Shown here: in pieces, positions 17,430-26,228 of the stretch
Numbering within the stretch: the stretch's first letter is position 1
Layout of the letters: each line of letters opens with the position of its first letter
From: Labrenzia sp. CE80
Lineage (GTDB): Bacteria; Pseudomonadota; Alphaproteobacteria; Rhizobiales; Stappiaceae
Reading direction: 5' to 3'
Length of the DNA stretch: 64,000 bases
Assembly: GCF_009650605.1 (NCBI RefSeq)
Contig: NZ_WAJT01000004.1
Coordinates: forward strand, 186,001 to 250,000
Translations under genes and position numbers: made by a program
Notes under the pieces: generated by a model
The model's database searches: none
What the model was told of the DNA's origin: nothing
What the model saw: only the letters and a program-made list of their open reading frames with translations

Positions 17430-19037
17430 TTGATGAAATTGACGAAAGCCTTGAAGGCTACCCTACTCGGTGTCAGCCTTGCGACGATCGCGGCGACCGG
17501 TGTGTCCGCAAAGACACTGGTTTACTGCTCTGAAGGGTCACCTGAAGGGTTTGATACCGCGCTTTACACCGCCGGCACGACCTTCGATGCCTCTTCCAAG
17601 CCGCTCTACAACCGTTTGGTCGAATTCAAGCGCGGAACCACGGAAGTACTGCCAGGTCTGGCTGAGAGCTGGGAAGTTTCCGAAGACGGTCTGGAATACA
17701 CCTTCAACCTGCGCAAGGGCGTGAAGTTCCACACCACGAGCTTCTTTACACCGTCGCGCGACTTCAATGCCGATGACGTTGTCTTCTCCTTCGAGCGTCA
17801 GCTCAAGAAGGACCATGCGTGGAACCAGTACACTGCCGGTGCTGCATGGGAATATTTCGACGGCATGTCCATGCCGGACCTGATCAAGGAAATCGTCAAG
17901 GTTGATGATCATACGGTCAAGTTCGTCCTGAACCGCCCGGAAGCGCCAATGCTGGCGAACCTGGCAATGGACTTCGCTTCTGTCCTGTCCGCAGAATACG
18001 CTGACAAGCTGGAAGCTGACGGCAAGATGGAAATGCTGAACCAGGAGCCTGTCGGCACGGGTCCGTTCTCCTTCGTCGGCTATCAGAAAGATGCGGTCAT
18101 CCGCTACAACGCTTTCGCCGACTATTGGGGTGGCAAGCAGCCGATCGACAACCTGATCTTTGCGATCACGCCGGATGCGGCGGTTCGTCTCCAGAAGCTG
18201 AAGGCTGGCGAATGTCATGTGATGCCTTACCCGGCTCCGGCTGACATTGCGGACATTCAGGCGGACGACAGCCTGACGATGATGGAACAGCAGGGCCTGA
18301 ACGTCGGCTACCTTGCCTACAACACCAAGGTTGCTCCGTTCGACAACAAGAACGTCCGCAAGGCGCTGAACCACGCCATCAACAAACAGGCGATCCTCGA
18401 CGCGGTTTTCCAGGGCTCCGGCCAGGCTGCGAAGAACCCGATTCCGCCGACGATGTGGTCCTACAACGACGCCATCAAAGACGATGCCTACGATCCGGAA
18501 CTGGCCAAGAAGATGCTGGCTGACGCCGGTGTTTCCGACCTGTCCATGAAGATCTGGGCAATGCCGGTGCAGCGTCCGTACAACCCGAACGCCCGTCGTA
18601 TGGCTGAAGTCATGCAGGCGGATTTTGCCAAGGTTGGCGTTGACGTCGAGATCGTTTCCTACGAATGGGGTGAGTACCTGTCCCGTTCGAAGGCTGAAGA
18701 TCGTGACGGTGCCGTGCTTCTCGGCTGGACTGGCGACAACGGCGATCCCGACAACTTCCTCGCCGTTCTTCTCGGCTGTGACGGCGTTGGCGGTTCCAAC
18801 CGTGCTCAGTGGTGTAACGACGAGTTCCAAGCTCTGATCGAGAAGGCCAAGACGGTCTCCGACAAGGCCGAGCGCACCAAGCTCTACGAACAGGCTCAGG
18901 TCGTTTTCAAGGAAGAAGCTCCTTGGGGCACCATTGCTCACTCGGTTGTCTTCATGCCGATGTCTTCCAAGGTCACAGGCTATGTCATGGACCCGCTCGG
19001 TGGTCACTGGTTTGACGGTGTCGACATCGCCGAGTAA
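17430..19037 (+). CDS. dppA: Peptide ABC transporter substrate-binding protein (DppA-like)
   Basis: The 535-residue protein is an SBP family 5 member with a cleavable signal peptide (ATLLGVSLATIAATGVSAKT). Typical dipeptide-binding traits are YCSEGSPEGFDTALYTAGTTFDASS, LAESWEVSEDGLEYTFNLRKGVKFH and LLGWTGDNGDPDNFLAVLLGC. It captures di/oligopeptides (possibly also heme or aminolevulinate in some relatives) in the periplasm for the permease encoded directly downstream. A GGGGAG ribosome site precedes the start. A strong stem-loop follows the stop, as is common after abundant binding-protein genes. Peptide specificity is inferred from family only. Confidence 0.92.
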   Translation: MMKLTKALKATLLGVSLATIAATGVSAKTLVYCSEGSPEGFDTALYTAGTTFDASSKPLYNRLVEFKRGTTEVLPGLAESWEVSEDGLEYTFNLRKGVKFHTTSFFTPSRDFNADDVVFSFERQLKKDHAWNQYTAGAAWEYFDGMSMPDLIKEIVKVDDHTVKFVLNRPEAPMLANLAMDFASVLSAEYADKLEADGKMEMLNQEPVGTGPFSFVGYQKDAVIRYNAFADYWGGKQPIDNLIFAITPDAAVRLQKLKAGECHVMPYPAPADIADIQADDSLTMMEQQGLNVGYLAYNTKVAPFDNKNVRKALNHAINKQAILDAVFQGSGQAAKNPIPPTMWSYNDAIKDDAYDPELAKKMLADAGVSDLSMKIWAMPVQRPYNPNARRMAEVMQADFAKVGVDVEIVSYEWGEYLSRSKAEDRDGAVLLGWTGDNGDPDNFLAVLLGCDGVGGSNRAQWCNDEFQALIEKAKTVSDKAERTKLYEQAQVVFKEEAPWGTIAHSVVFMPMSSKVTGYVMDPLGGHWFDGVDIAE

Positions 19038-19053
19038 ACCGGCCTGTAAATCA

Positions 19054-19083
19054 GGCGCCGGCGTGATCAACGCCGGCGCCTTT
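19054..19083 (+). other. Stem-loop between binding-protein and permease genes
   Basis: A perfect 11-bp GC-rich stem (GGCGCCGGCGT with ACGCCGGCGCC) ends in TTTG. Such elements after SBP genes usually cause partial termination or protect the upstream mRNA from 3' decay, giving more binding protein than permease. Confidence 0.7.
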
Positions 19084-19154
19084 GTCTATTCGACCGGCGG
19101 TCTCCTGCTGTTTCCCGGCAAGATCCGCCGGTTCGTCATATCCGGACCCACGAT

Positions 19155-20162
19155 ATGTTTCGCTTCCTCTTCAGCCGCCTTGGCCTTCTGATCCCGACGT
19201 TCTTCGGGGTCACGCTGGTGGCTTTCAGCTTCATTCGGCTTCTGCCGGGCGATCCGCTTGATCTTCTCGCCGGCGAGCGGGGGATCGACCCCGAACGCAA
19301 GGCGCAGCTGATGGCCCAGATGGGCTTCGACCGCCCGCTTTGGGAACAGTATCTCGACTACCTGCTCAACATTTTCCAGGGCGATCTCGGCACTTCCTTT
19401 GCCTCGAAGAAGCCCGTGCTGGATGAATTCCTGACGCTCTTTCCCGCAACTGCGGAATTGGCGCTCTGCGCGATCATCATTGCTGTCTGTCTCGGCATTC
19501 CGGCGGGTATCTTCGCCGCGGTTAAGCGCGGCTCGGTCGCTGACCAGGCGATCATGGGGACTGCCCTTGTCGGTTATTCCATGCCGATCTTCTGGTGGGG
19601 CCTGCTGCTGATCATCCTGTTCTCGGGCATCCTGCAATGGACACCGGTGTCTGGACGTATTTCGCTCATGTTCTTCTTTCCGCAGGTGACCGGTTTCATG
19701 CTGATCGACAGTTTGCTGTCGGGTGAAAAGGGCGCTTTCCTATCGGCGGTGCGTCACCTGATCCTGCCGTCCGTGGTGCTTGCGACGATTCCCCTGGCCG
19801 TGATCGCGCGCCAGACCCGGTCCGCGATGCTTGAGGTTCTCGGCGAAGACTATGTGCGCACGGCGCGCGCCAAGGGGCTGCCGCCGTTCCGCGTCATCGG
19901 CTTGCATGCTCTGCGCAACGCATTGATCCCGGTGATCACCACCATCGGCCTTCAGGTTGGCGTGCTTCTGGCTGGCGCGATCCTGACCGAGACGATCTTC
20001 TCCTGGCCGGGCATCGGAAAGTGGCTGGTCGACAGCATTTCACGGCGCGATTACTTCGTGGTTCAGGGCGGATTGCTGCTGATCGCGGGCATCATCATGC
20101 TGGTCAACCTGATCGTTGATCTGCTCTACGGCCTGATCAATCCGCGCATTCGGCACAATTGA
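19155..20162 (+). CDS. dppB: Peptide ABC transporter permease (DppB-like)
   Basis: The 335-residue inner-membrane permease shows the DppB/OppB start MFRFLFSRLGLLIPTFFGVTLVAFSFIRLLPGDPLDLLAGE. The coupling-helix EAA-type motif is EDYVRTARAKGLPPFRVIGLHALRNALIPVITTIG. About six membrane segments are evident. It pairs with the next gene product to make the translocation pore. It is separated from the binding-protein gene by a hairpin but has no promoter that I can support, so it is probably in the same operon. Confidence 0.93.
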   Translation: MFRFLFSRLGLLIPTFFGVTLVAFSFIRLLPGDPLDLLAGERGIDPERKAQLMAQMGFDRPLWEQYLDYLLNIFQGDLGTSFASKKPVLDEFLTLFPATAELALCAIIIAVCLGIPAGIFAAVKRGSVADQAIMGTALVGYSMPIFWWGLLLIILFSGILQWTPVSGRISLMFFFPQVTGFMLIDSLLSGEKGAFLSAVRHLILPSVVLATIPLAVIARQTRSAMLEVLGEDYVRTARAKGLPPFRVIGLHALRNALIPVITTIGLQVGVLLAGAILTETIFSWPGIGKWLVDSISRRDYFVVQGGLLLIAGIIMLVNLIVDLLYGLINPRIRHN

Positions 20163-20178
20163 GCCGAGGAACGAGAAA

Positions 20179-21108
20179 ATGACAAAAAACGCCTCGGCCG
20201 CCGCGGCCACCCAAGACAAACTGGAACAGGAAAGTCGCAATGCCACCAAGGCGATGCTGCTCGAGTTCTGGTACTATTTTTCCCAGAACAAGGGCGCGGT
20301 TCTCGGCCTCGCCGTGTTCGTGCTGCTTGTGCTGGTCGCGCTCTTTGCGCCTCTCGTTGCGCCGCATGATCCCGACGTCCAGTATCGCGACAGCTTTCTG
20401 GTTCCGCCTGTCTGGCTGGAGGGCGGCAAGGCTGCCTTTCTGCTGGGTACGGATGCGGTCGGACGCGACATCCTTTCGCGTCTGATCTTTGGCGCAAGGT
20501 TCTCGCTCTTCATCGGGATCGTCGTCGTGACGATCGCGCTGGTCGGGGGGATCGTCATCGGTCTCGTGGCCGGCTATATGCGCGGCTTCGTCGACACATT
20601 CATCATGCGCGTGATGGACATCATCCTTGCGTTTCCGTCCCTTCTGCTGGCGCTGGTTCTTGTTGCCATCCTTGGGCCGGGGCTGATGAATGCCATGATC
20701 GCCATCGCCATCGTGTTGCAGCCTCACTTCGTTCGCCTGACCCGCGCGGCGGTTCTGGCCGAAAGGTCCCGCGACTATGTGGTTGCGGCGAAAGTTGCCG
20801 GTGCCGGCCATTTCAGGCTGATGTTCAAGACCATCTTGCCGAATTGTCTGGCTCCGCTGATCGTTCAGGCGACCCTGTCGTTCTCGAATGCGATCCTTGA
20901 CGCGGCAGCGCTCGGCTTCCTCGGCATGGGCGCGCAGCCGCCAACGCCCGAGTGGGGCACGATGCTGGCCGAAGCACGTGAGTTCATCCTGCGGGCCTGG
21001 TGGGTCGTGACCTTCCCCGGTCTTGCCATCCTGATCACCGTTCTGGCCATCAACCTGGTCGGCGATGGTCTGCGCGATGCGCTCGATCCCAAGCTGAAAA
21101 GGAGCTGA
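20179..21108 (+). CDS. dppC: Peptide ABC transporter permease (DppC-like)
   Basis: The 309-residue protein is the second permease. It has a longer cytosolic N-terminus (about 35 residues), the DppC-type LAPHDPDVQYRDSFL and LLGTDAVGRDILSRLIFGARFSL motifs, and the EAA loop ERSRDYVVAAKVAGAGHFRLMFKTILPNCLAPLIVQ. It forms a heterodimer with the DppB-like protein. Only 16 bp separate it from the preceding gene and the ATG has a GAGGAACGAG ribosome site. Confidence 0.93.
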   Translation: MTKNASAAAATQDKLEQESRNATKAMLLEFWYYFSQNKGAVLGLAVFVLLVLVALFAPLVAPHDPDVQYRDSFLVPPVWLEGGKAAFLLGTDAVGRDILSRLIFGARFSLFIGIVVVTIALVGGIVIGLVAGYMRGFVDTFIMRVMDIILAFPSLLLALVLVAILGPGLMNAMIAIAIVLQPHFVRLTRAAVLAERSRDYVVAAKVAGAGHFRLMFKTILPNCLAPLIVQATLSFSNAILDAAALGFLGMGAQPPTPEWGTMLAEAREFILRAWWVVTFPGLAILITVLAINLVGDGLRDALDPKLKRS

Positions 21109-21112
21109 GCCC

Positions 21113-21949
21113 ATGCCGCTTCTTGAAATTCGCAACCTGAAGGTCGAGTTCGACACCGCGAAAGGCGCGTTCAAGGCGCTGGATGGGGTCGACTACACGG
21201 TCGATGCGGGCGAGGTGCTGTCCATTGTCGGCGAGTCCGGTTCGGGCAAGTCGGTGGCCATGCTCGCGGTGATGGGGCTCTTGCCGGAGACGGCGACCAT
21301 CACGGCAGACGTCATGGAGTTCGAGGGCAGGGACCTTCGGACCCTGTCTTCCAGGGAACGGCGGAAAGTCATCGGCAAAGACATCTCGATGATCTTCCAG
21401 GAGCCGATCGCGAGCCTCAACCCGTGTTTCACCATCGGCTTCCAACTCGCCGAGACCTTGAAGATCCACACGGACCTGAGCGGCCCGGCGCGGAAGGCGC
21501 GGGTGCTTGAGTTGATGCGCGCGGTCGGTATTCCGGATCCGGAAGGCCGCGTCAACGCTTTCCCGCACCAGATGTCAGGCGGCCAATGCCAGCGTGTCAT
21601 GATCGCCATGGCGATTGCCTGTTCGCCGAAGCTCCTCATTGCCGACGAACCAACCACCGCGCTTGATGTGACGATCCAGAAGCAGATCCTGGATCTGCTG
21701 GTTCAGTTGCAGCAGGAGAGCGGTATGGGGCTGATCATGATCACCCATGACATGGGTGTGGTCGCCGAGACGGCCGATCGGGTTATCGTTCAATACAAGG
21801 GTCGCAAAATGGAAGAGTCGGATGTGCTCTCCCTCTTCGAAAATCCGCAACATACCTACACAAAGGCGCTGCTCTCGGCTTTGCCGGAAAACGCCACGGG
21901 TGACCGGTTGCCGACTGTCAGTGATTTCGCCGAAGCGGGAGGTTTCTGA
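21113..21949 (+). CDS. dppD: Peptide ABC transporter ATP-binding protein (DppD-like)
   Basis: The 278-residue ATPase has Walker A GESGSGKS, Q-loop IFQEPIASLNP, signature MSGGQCQRVMIAMA, Walker B LLIADEPTTALDVT and switch histidine MITHDMGVVAE. It lacks most of the C-terminal Cys-rich extension found in many DppD proteins, so it is shorter than the usual ~330 residues. It starts 4 bp after the DppC stop and its stop overlaps the next start (TGATG). It powers uptake with the DppF-like subunit. Confidence 0.92.
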   Translation: MPLLEIRNLKVEFDTAKGAFKALDGVDYTVDAGEVLSIVGESGSGKSVAMLAVMGLLPETATITADVMEFEGRDLRTLSSRERRKVIGKDISMIFQEPIASLNPCFTIGFQLAETLKIHTDLSGPARKARVLELMRAVGIPDPEGRVNAFPHQMSGGQCQRVMIAMAIACSPKLLIADEPTTALDVTIQKQILDLLVQLQQESGMGLIMITHDMGVVAETADRVIVQYKGRKMEESDVLSLFENPQHTYTKALLSALPENATGDRLPTVSDFAEAGGF

Positions 21950-22779
21950 TGAGCGACGATGCCATCTTGAAGGTTCGTGATCTCTATCGGACCTATGACA
22001 TTTCCGGTGGCCTGTTCAAGAAGGCCAGTCAGCTGACCGCGGTCAAAGGTGTCAGCTTCGATGTGGAGCGCGGTTCGACACTTGCTGTTGTCGGCGAGAG
22101 TGGCTGCGGCAAGTCTACGCTTGCCCGCATGCTGACCATGATCGACGCGCAGACCTCCGGATCCATCGAGGTCGACGGCCTGCCGATCGATATCTCGAAG
22201 ACCGGCATTTCCAAGGATATGCGCCAGAAGGTGCAGATTGTCTTCCAGAACCCCTACGGGTCGCTCAATCCACGTCAGAAAATCGGTCACGTACTTGAAG
22301 AGCCCCTGCTGCTCAACACCGACATGAGTGCGGCCGAGCGCCGGGATATGGCCTTGGCCATGCTGGAGAAGGTCGGGTTGCAGCCGGAGCACTATGGCCG
22401 CTATCCGCACATGTTCTCCGGCGGTCAGCGCCAGCGTGTTGCCATTGCCCGGGCTATCATGCTCAAACCCAAACTGCTGGTGCTTGACGAGCCGGTATCG
22501 GCGCTGGACCTCTCCGTTCAGGCACAGATACTGAACCTTTTGAAGGACCTTCAGGACGAGATGGGCCTGACCTATGTGTTCATCAGTCATGACCTTTCGG
22601 TCGTCCGCTATCTCGCGGACAAGGTGATGGTGATGTATTTCGGCGAGGTCGTGGAATACGGCACCCGCGAGGCGGTTTTCGAGAACCCGCACCACGACTA
22701 CACGAAGACACTGTTCGCGGCGACGCCCCAAGCAGATGTCGACAGCATTCGCAAAAGGCTGGCGGCCAAAGCCGCCTGA
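21949..22779 (+). CDS. dppF: Peptide ABC transporter ATP-binding protein (DppF-like)
   Basis: The 276-residue ATPase shows Walker A GESGCGKS, Q-loop VFQNPYGSLNPRQKIG, signature FSGGQRQRVAIARA, Walker B LLVLDEPVSALDLS and FISHDLSVVRYLADKVMVMYFGEVVE, the typical DppF/OppF tail. It is the last gene of the five-gene operon, and its ATG overlaps the stop of the DppD-like gene. It is followed by a strong terminator shared with convergent DNA. Confidence 0.93.
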   Translation: MSDDAILKVRDLYRTYDISGGLFKKASQLTAVKGVSFDVERGSTLAVVGESGCGKSTLARMLTMIDAQTSGSIEVDGLPIDISKTGISKDMRQKVQIVFQNPYGSLNPRQKIGHVLEEPLLLNTDMSAAERRDMALAMLEKVGLQPEHYGRYPHMFSGGQRQRVAIARAIMLKPKLLVLDEPVSALDLSVQAQILNLLKDLQDEMGLTYVFISHDLSVVRYLADKVMVMYFGEVVEYGTREAVFENPHHDYTKTLFAATPQADVDSIRKRLAAKAA

Positions 22780-22806
22780 CGTCGGAGTTTACAGGTTTGA
22801 ATGTTT

Positions 22807-22837
22807 GAAAGCGCGGCTGGTCCGCGCTTTCTTTTTT
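22807..22837 (+). terminator. Terminator of the peptide importer operon
   Basis: A perfect 10-bp stem (GAAAGCGCGG with CCGCGCTTTC) with a 5-nt loop is followed by six T. Confidence 0.9.
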
Positions 22838-22850
22838 GCATCCCCTTCGC

Positions 22851-23306
22851 TCAATGTGAGCAGGCAACGACTTTCTGACGCAAAACCGCCGCCGAACGAT
22901 GATGGAAGGCTTGTCGGTAGTCTTCATCGCTGTAAAGCGCATATAGAGCGTCTAAGTCTGGATAGGATCCGATGGCGACCAGATCCCAATCCTCGTTTTC
23001 GCCAAGGAACGTTCCTGCAAACGGGCCTACGTGGAGAAATTTTCCGCCAACCTTCTCCATCGTTGGAATGCTGACCGAAGCGTAGCGATTGAATGCCTCA
23101 TCTCCTGTAGCAGTTGCACTCTGTTCGCTTTGGTAGGCCGCCTTCTCTCGAAATTTGAAGAAGTTGATCAAAGTGACTGGCTTGCCTTCGGGCAATGAGA
23201 GGATCTGGGTCCATTGCGTTTGTGAGGGACAGGCATCAGCTGCCTCGGAGCGATACCAGTCTACGAGCTTCTCGATTTTTCTTGCGATGTCCGGTTTGAC
23301 TTCCAT
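22851..23306 (-). CDS. DUF1330-like small protein
   Basis: The 151-residue soluble protein has KPVTLINFFKFREKA followed by KVGGKFLHVGPFAGTFLGENEDWDLVAIGSYPDLDALYALYSDEDYRQAFHHRSAAV. This is the layout of dimeric alpha-beta-barrel proteins of the DUF1330/EthD type (core strand, then W-D-x-V-x-I-G-x-Y-P and D-x-x-Y-x-x-A/x-H-R). It is longer at the N-terminus than plain DUF1330. Function is unknown; small-molecule catabolism or detoxification is usual for the fold. It is divergent from a TetR gene with paired palindromes in between, so it is probably that regulator's target. GGAG precedes the ATG. Confidence 0.7.
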   Translation of the reverse strand: MEVKPDIARKIEKLVDWYRSEAADACPSQTQWTQILSLPEGKPVTLINFFKFREKAAYQSEQSATATGDEAFNRYASVSIPTMEKVGGKFLHVGPFAGTFLGENEDWDLVAIGSYPDLDALYALYSDEDYRQAFHHRSAAVLRQKVVACSH

Positions 23307-23323
23307 GCGTACAACTCCAATAG

Positions 23324-23364
23324 TTTACACGTGTCAAATATTTGGGAATCTTTACGCGTGTCAA
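23324..23364. promoter_or_regulatory. Twin operator sites for the adjacent TetR regulator
   Basis: TTTACACGTGTCAA (23324-23337) and TTTACGCGTGTCAA (23351-23364) are 13/14 identical, 27 bp apart, and each is a near-palindrome around C(A/G)CGTG. They lie between divergent genes, and the second covers the preferred tetR start codon. Repeats are seen; binding is inferred. Confidence 0.6.
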
Positions 23365-23945
23365 GAAAAAAAGCTGCGGGTGTTACCTACAATGAAATTC
23401 TGGACAAGGCCTGGAATCTGGTCGCAAAAGAGGGCGCGCAGGTCTCCATTCAGCAGATTGCTGATGCCGCTGATGTCAGTCGCCAGTCGGTTTACCTGCA
23501 CTTCAAGACACGCGGAGGGCTATTGATGGCGCTGGTCAAGCGCGCGGATGAGCGCTTTGAAGTCAAACAGGATTTCGATGCGGCGATTGCGCTGGCCGAT
23601 CCGGTCGAACGTTTCAACAAATGCCTTGAAGTCTGGTTCGTCTTTCTGGTCAAGATTTCGCCTGTAGCAAACGATCTCATTCGACTTCGAAAGACTGACG
23701 CGGAAGCCGCTGCGGCCTGGGAGGACCGCATGACGGACCTGCGCAGCTGGGAGCGTGAACTGATTGTGTCGCTGGAGCGTGATGGCGCGTTGCTCGAAGG
23801 CTGGACAGTGGATGATGCGACAGACTTTTTTTGGGCATCCTCTTCCGTTCAGACTTGGGACCTTTTGACCGGCGACAGGAACTGGACCAACGAAAAAGCA
23901 GAGATGGTGCTTCGCCGCGTTCTTGCTCGGGCGCTGCTGAAATAA
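23358..23945 (+). CDS. TetR/AcrR family transcriptional regulator
   Basis: The N-terminal helix-turn-helix reads VSIQQIADAADVSRQSVYLHFKTRGGLLMALV, a standard TetR DNA-binding domain, followed by an all-helical ligand domain without recognisable specificity. The frame is open from a GTG at 23331, but the GTG at 23358 has GGGAA at 9-nt spacing and gives a normal 195-residue protein, so I use it. It is divergent from the DUF1330-like gene, and two near-identical palindromes between them (one over this start codon) suggest autoregulation and control of that gene. Confidence 0.85.
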   Translation: MSRKKAAGVTYNEILDKAWNLVAKEGAQVSIQQIADAADVSRQSVYLHFKTRGGLLMALVKRADERFEVKQDFDAAIALADPVERFNKCLEVWFVFLVKISPVANDLIRLRKTDAEAAAAWEDRMTDLRSWERELIVSLERDGALLEGWTVDDATDFFWASSSVQTWDLLTGDRNWTNEKAEMVLRRVLARALLK

Positions 23946-24182
23946 ATGCATGAGGAAACGGGAGACGTTCCGAGCAATAACACCCGGTCAAATCGGTTGA
24001 CCTAAAACAAGTGGCATATTGATCGCTTGTGGCTTTCTTTTGCGGGACGCTCGGCCTATCAATCAGTAATGTGACGCACTTTTTAAAACAACTTTTGCTG
24101 ACGCCACTGACGTCGGCTCTTTAGGATCGCGATTGGCATGATTTGCACGGAAGCTAAAAGACCAAGGAAGGGACGGTGTGTA

Positions 24183-24800
24183 GTGAAACGAAGCCGATCG
24201 ACCTGCCTGTTTCTTCTCCTTGCTCCATTTGCGGCGGTTCCGCTGCCTGCGATGGCCGAAAGTGCCGCAACTGAGGGCCAGACGGTGTCTTGGTGGGCCG
24301 CGCCGGGCGAGACGGACAGCACGGCCTTTTCGGCGCTTGTTCTTGTCTTTCTATTGATCTTTGCCGTTGTTCATTTTTATGCCCGCTTTGATCGTTTTGC
24401 GGAAAAGCATAATGAAGGCACCCCACTCCAAACGACGGTCCCGATGTTGCTCATGGTGGCCTTCGCTTACGAGATCTTTCCGCCTCTCAGCCATTTCAGC
24501 ATTTTGCTGCCCCTGTCTCTGATTGCGACCGCACTCGCACGTGACTTGATGCTTTGGTTCGAGCCAATGAAAGAACATACGCTCAAAGGAGAGCTCGAAG
24601 GGGTGATGCTAGAGGAGCTGCAGCGCGAGCATCTCGGCGAACACGATCGGTATGGTCGACGGATGCGGCCTTCACCGGAGGAAGACCGCCCAGAGCAGGT
24701 CGTTCCTGCGAAACCGCAACCGGCGGCGGCTGGGAATGCGCCTCCGATTGTTTCGGAAAGGCCTATGTCGCAATCCGGCGGAGTGACCGAGAATGATTGA
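24183..24800 (+). CDS. Uncharacterised exported/membrane protein upstream of HlyD-type gene
   Basis: The 205-residue protein begins with a signal-like segment (TCLFLLLAPFAAVPLPAMAES). A short periplasmic stretch and two or three hydrophobic helices follow (AFSALVLVFLLIFAVVHFYARF, VPMLLMVAFAYEIFPPL, FSILLPLSLIATALARDLMLW), then a charged, Pro-rich cytosolic tail. The GTG at 24183 with AAGGGA upstream is preferred over the longer frame from 24138. Its 3' end overlaps the next gene by 8 bp, so the two are coupled and probably work together. I do not recognise the family. Confidence 0.65.
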   Translation: MKRSRSTCLFLLLAPFAAVPLPAMAESAATEGQTVSWWAAPGETDSTAFSALVLVFLLIFAVVHFYARFDRFAEKHNEGTPLQTTVPMLLMVAFAYEIFPPLSHFSILLPLSLIATALARDLMLWFEPMKEHTLKGELEGVMLEELQREHLGEHDRYGRRMRPSPEEDRPEQVVPAKPQPAAAGNAPPIVSERPMSQSGGVTEND

Positions 24801-25995
24801 GTTGACCGTAACTTCCATCCCGCTCGTCTTGCGAATTCTCTATCTGCGCTGGAAAGGGATTCCGATCACGCTCTACAACGTGCACATGGCTCTCTTTGCC
24901 TGGCTTGCGCTCGCGTTTATCGTCTTTTTCACAGTCTTCTACTACTATCCGAAGTCCTACACTGGCTTCGTTCCGTTCCGGACCGTTCCCGTGGTCAGCG
25001 AGAACGGTGGCACGGTGACGGGCATCGAGGTTGACAACGGAACCAGGGTTAAGCCGGGTCAAGTCCTTTTCACCGTGAGCGATGCGACGGAACAGGCCGC
25101 GGTCAAGACGGCCGAGCTCAAAGTGGCCGAGGTTGAAAAGTCCTTCGATCTGGCTGAGGCTCAGGTCCGTTCCGCTCAAGCCTCTCTGGACCGCGAGAAT
25201 GCGTCGCTTCGCCAGGCCATTGAAGTCTACAATGATCAGGAAGAACTGCGCCGACGCGAATCTGCTGCCTATACGGCGACGCGGTATGAGGCCGCTGTCG
25301 CGGACAAGGCGACCGGTGAGGCCAAGGTTGCACAAGCACAGGCTTTCCTTGATGAGGCAAACCTGCAGCTGCAGGAAGTCCTTCCCGCCCAACGTGAAAG
25401 CGCCAACGCGGCATTGGAACAGGCGCAGGTCGAGCTGGAGAAGACCGTCGTCCGTTCGCAGGTGAGTGGCATGATTGATCAGCTGACCTTGCATGTCGGT
25501 GCGCGGGCGTCGCAGATCGCAACCAGCCCGGCGATGCTGATCATTCCCGACCGGGACGAGGCTCACCCCAAGCGTGTCTTCGCTGGCTTCTCCCAGGTTG
25601 CCCGTTCGGTGCTTTATGTTGGCATGCCGGCCGAGGTTGCTTGCGACACCAATTTCAACGTTGGCATGGTCGATGCGGTTCTGCCCGCGCGGATCCTCGC
25701 TATACAGCCCGAGATCGCCGCGGGACAGGTGACCGCAACAGGGCGATTGCTTGAGCCATCGCAATTCGCCACACGTGGCGAGATCGCGGTGCTGCTCGAG
25801 ATGGTTTATCCCGAGCACAAAGAGCTTCTGGTCAATGGCAGCGGCTGTATCGTTCAGACCTATGATCGCAATCTGCCTCATGGCGTCTTCGGTCATATCC
25901 TGGGCGGTCTCGGAATCATTAAGGCCTGGGGCCTGCGGATCAAGGTCTGGATTGCCCTTGTGACCGGAGTTGGCCTTGCCGGCGGTGGTCACTAA
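24793..25995 (+). CDS. HlyD-family periplasmic adaptor (membrane fusion) protein
   Basis: The 400-residue protein has an N-terminal membrane anchor (MALFAWLALAFIVFFTVFYYYP). A lipoyl/barrel half-motif follows (VPVVSENGGTVTGIEVDNGTRVKPGQVLF), then a long coiled coil rich in Ala/Glu/Gln (about 95-220), the second lipoyl half (VRSQVSGMIDQLTLHVGARA) and a beta-barrel domain. It ends in another hydrophobic segment near GHILGGLGIIKAW, unlike most EmrA-type adaptors. Such adaptors link an inner-membrane exporter to an outer-membrane channel, yet no transporter gene is adjacent. The only partner is the small membrane protein encoded just upstream. Confidence 0.85.
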   Translation: MIELTVTSIPLVLRILYLRWKGIPITLYNVHMALFAWLALAFIVFFTVFYYYPKSYTGFVPFRTVPVVSENGGTVTGIEVDNGTRVKPGQVLFTVSDATEQAAVKTAELKVAEVEKSFDLAEAQVRSAQASLDRENASLRQAIEVYNDQEELRRRESAAYTATRYEAAVADKATGEAKVAQAQAFLDEANLQLQEVLPAQRESANAALEQAQVELEKTVVRSQVSGMIDQLTLHVGARASQIATSPAMLIIPDRDEAHPKRVFAGFSQVARSVLYVGMPAEVACDTNFNVGMVDAVLPARILAIQPEIAAGQVTATGRLLEPSQFATRGEIAVLLEMVYPEHKELLVNGSGCIVQTYDRNLPHGVFGHILGGLGIIKAWGLRIKVWIALVTGVGLAGGGH

Positions 25996-26228
25996 GGCCG
26001 TCCCAAAGATCACGTTCATTTGGGGCCTGCTCGCGACAGCGAGGCGTTTCTGACGCAGGGCAGGCCTTCAAATTATCTGAGGTTTGCCGACTGGTGGGGC
26101 TGCGCAATTTGCGTCCCTGAGAAACGTCTGATGTTGGGACCAAGGCCGTGGCCGATCGATTCTGATCTGCCTGATTTAATGCAGCTCAGCCTTTGACGCA
26201 TATCGGCTGCCCGCGTGTAGATTCAGCC

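Noticed and set aside
17538..19070. 510-codon open frame on the minus strand
   Set aside because: It is antisense to the peptide-binding gene; the plus-strand protein has a full family match and the minus translation has no domain pattern. Its length follows from codon bias.
20137..21174. 345-codon minus-strand frame rich in Asp/Gln/His
   Set aside because: Shadow of the DppC-like permease gene; the odd composition is typical of an antisense frame to a membrane protein.
24763..26019. 418-codon minus-strand frame
   Set aside because: Antisense to the HlyD-type gene, which has clear lipoyl and coiled-coil features.
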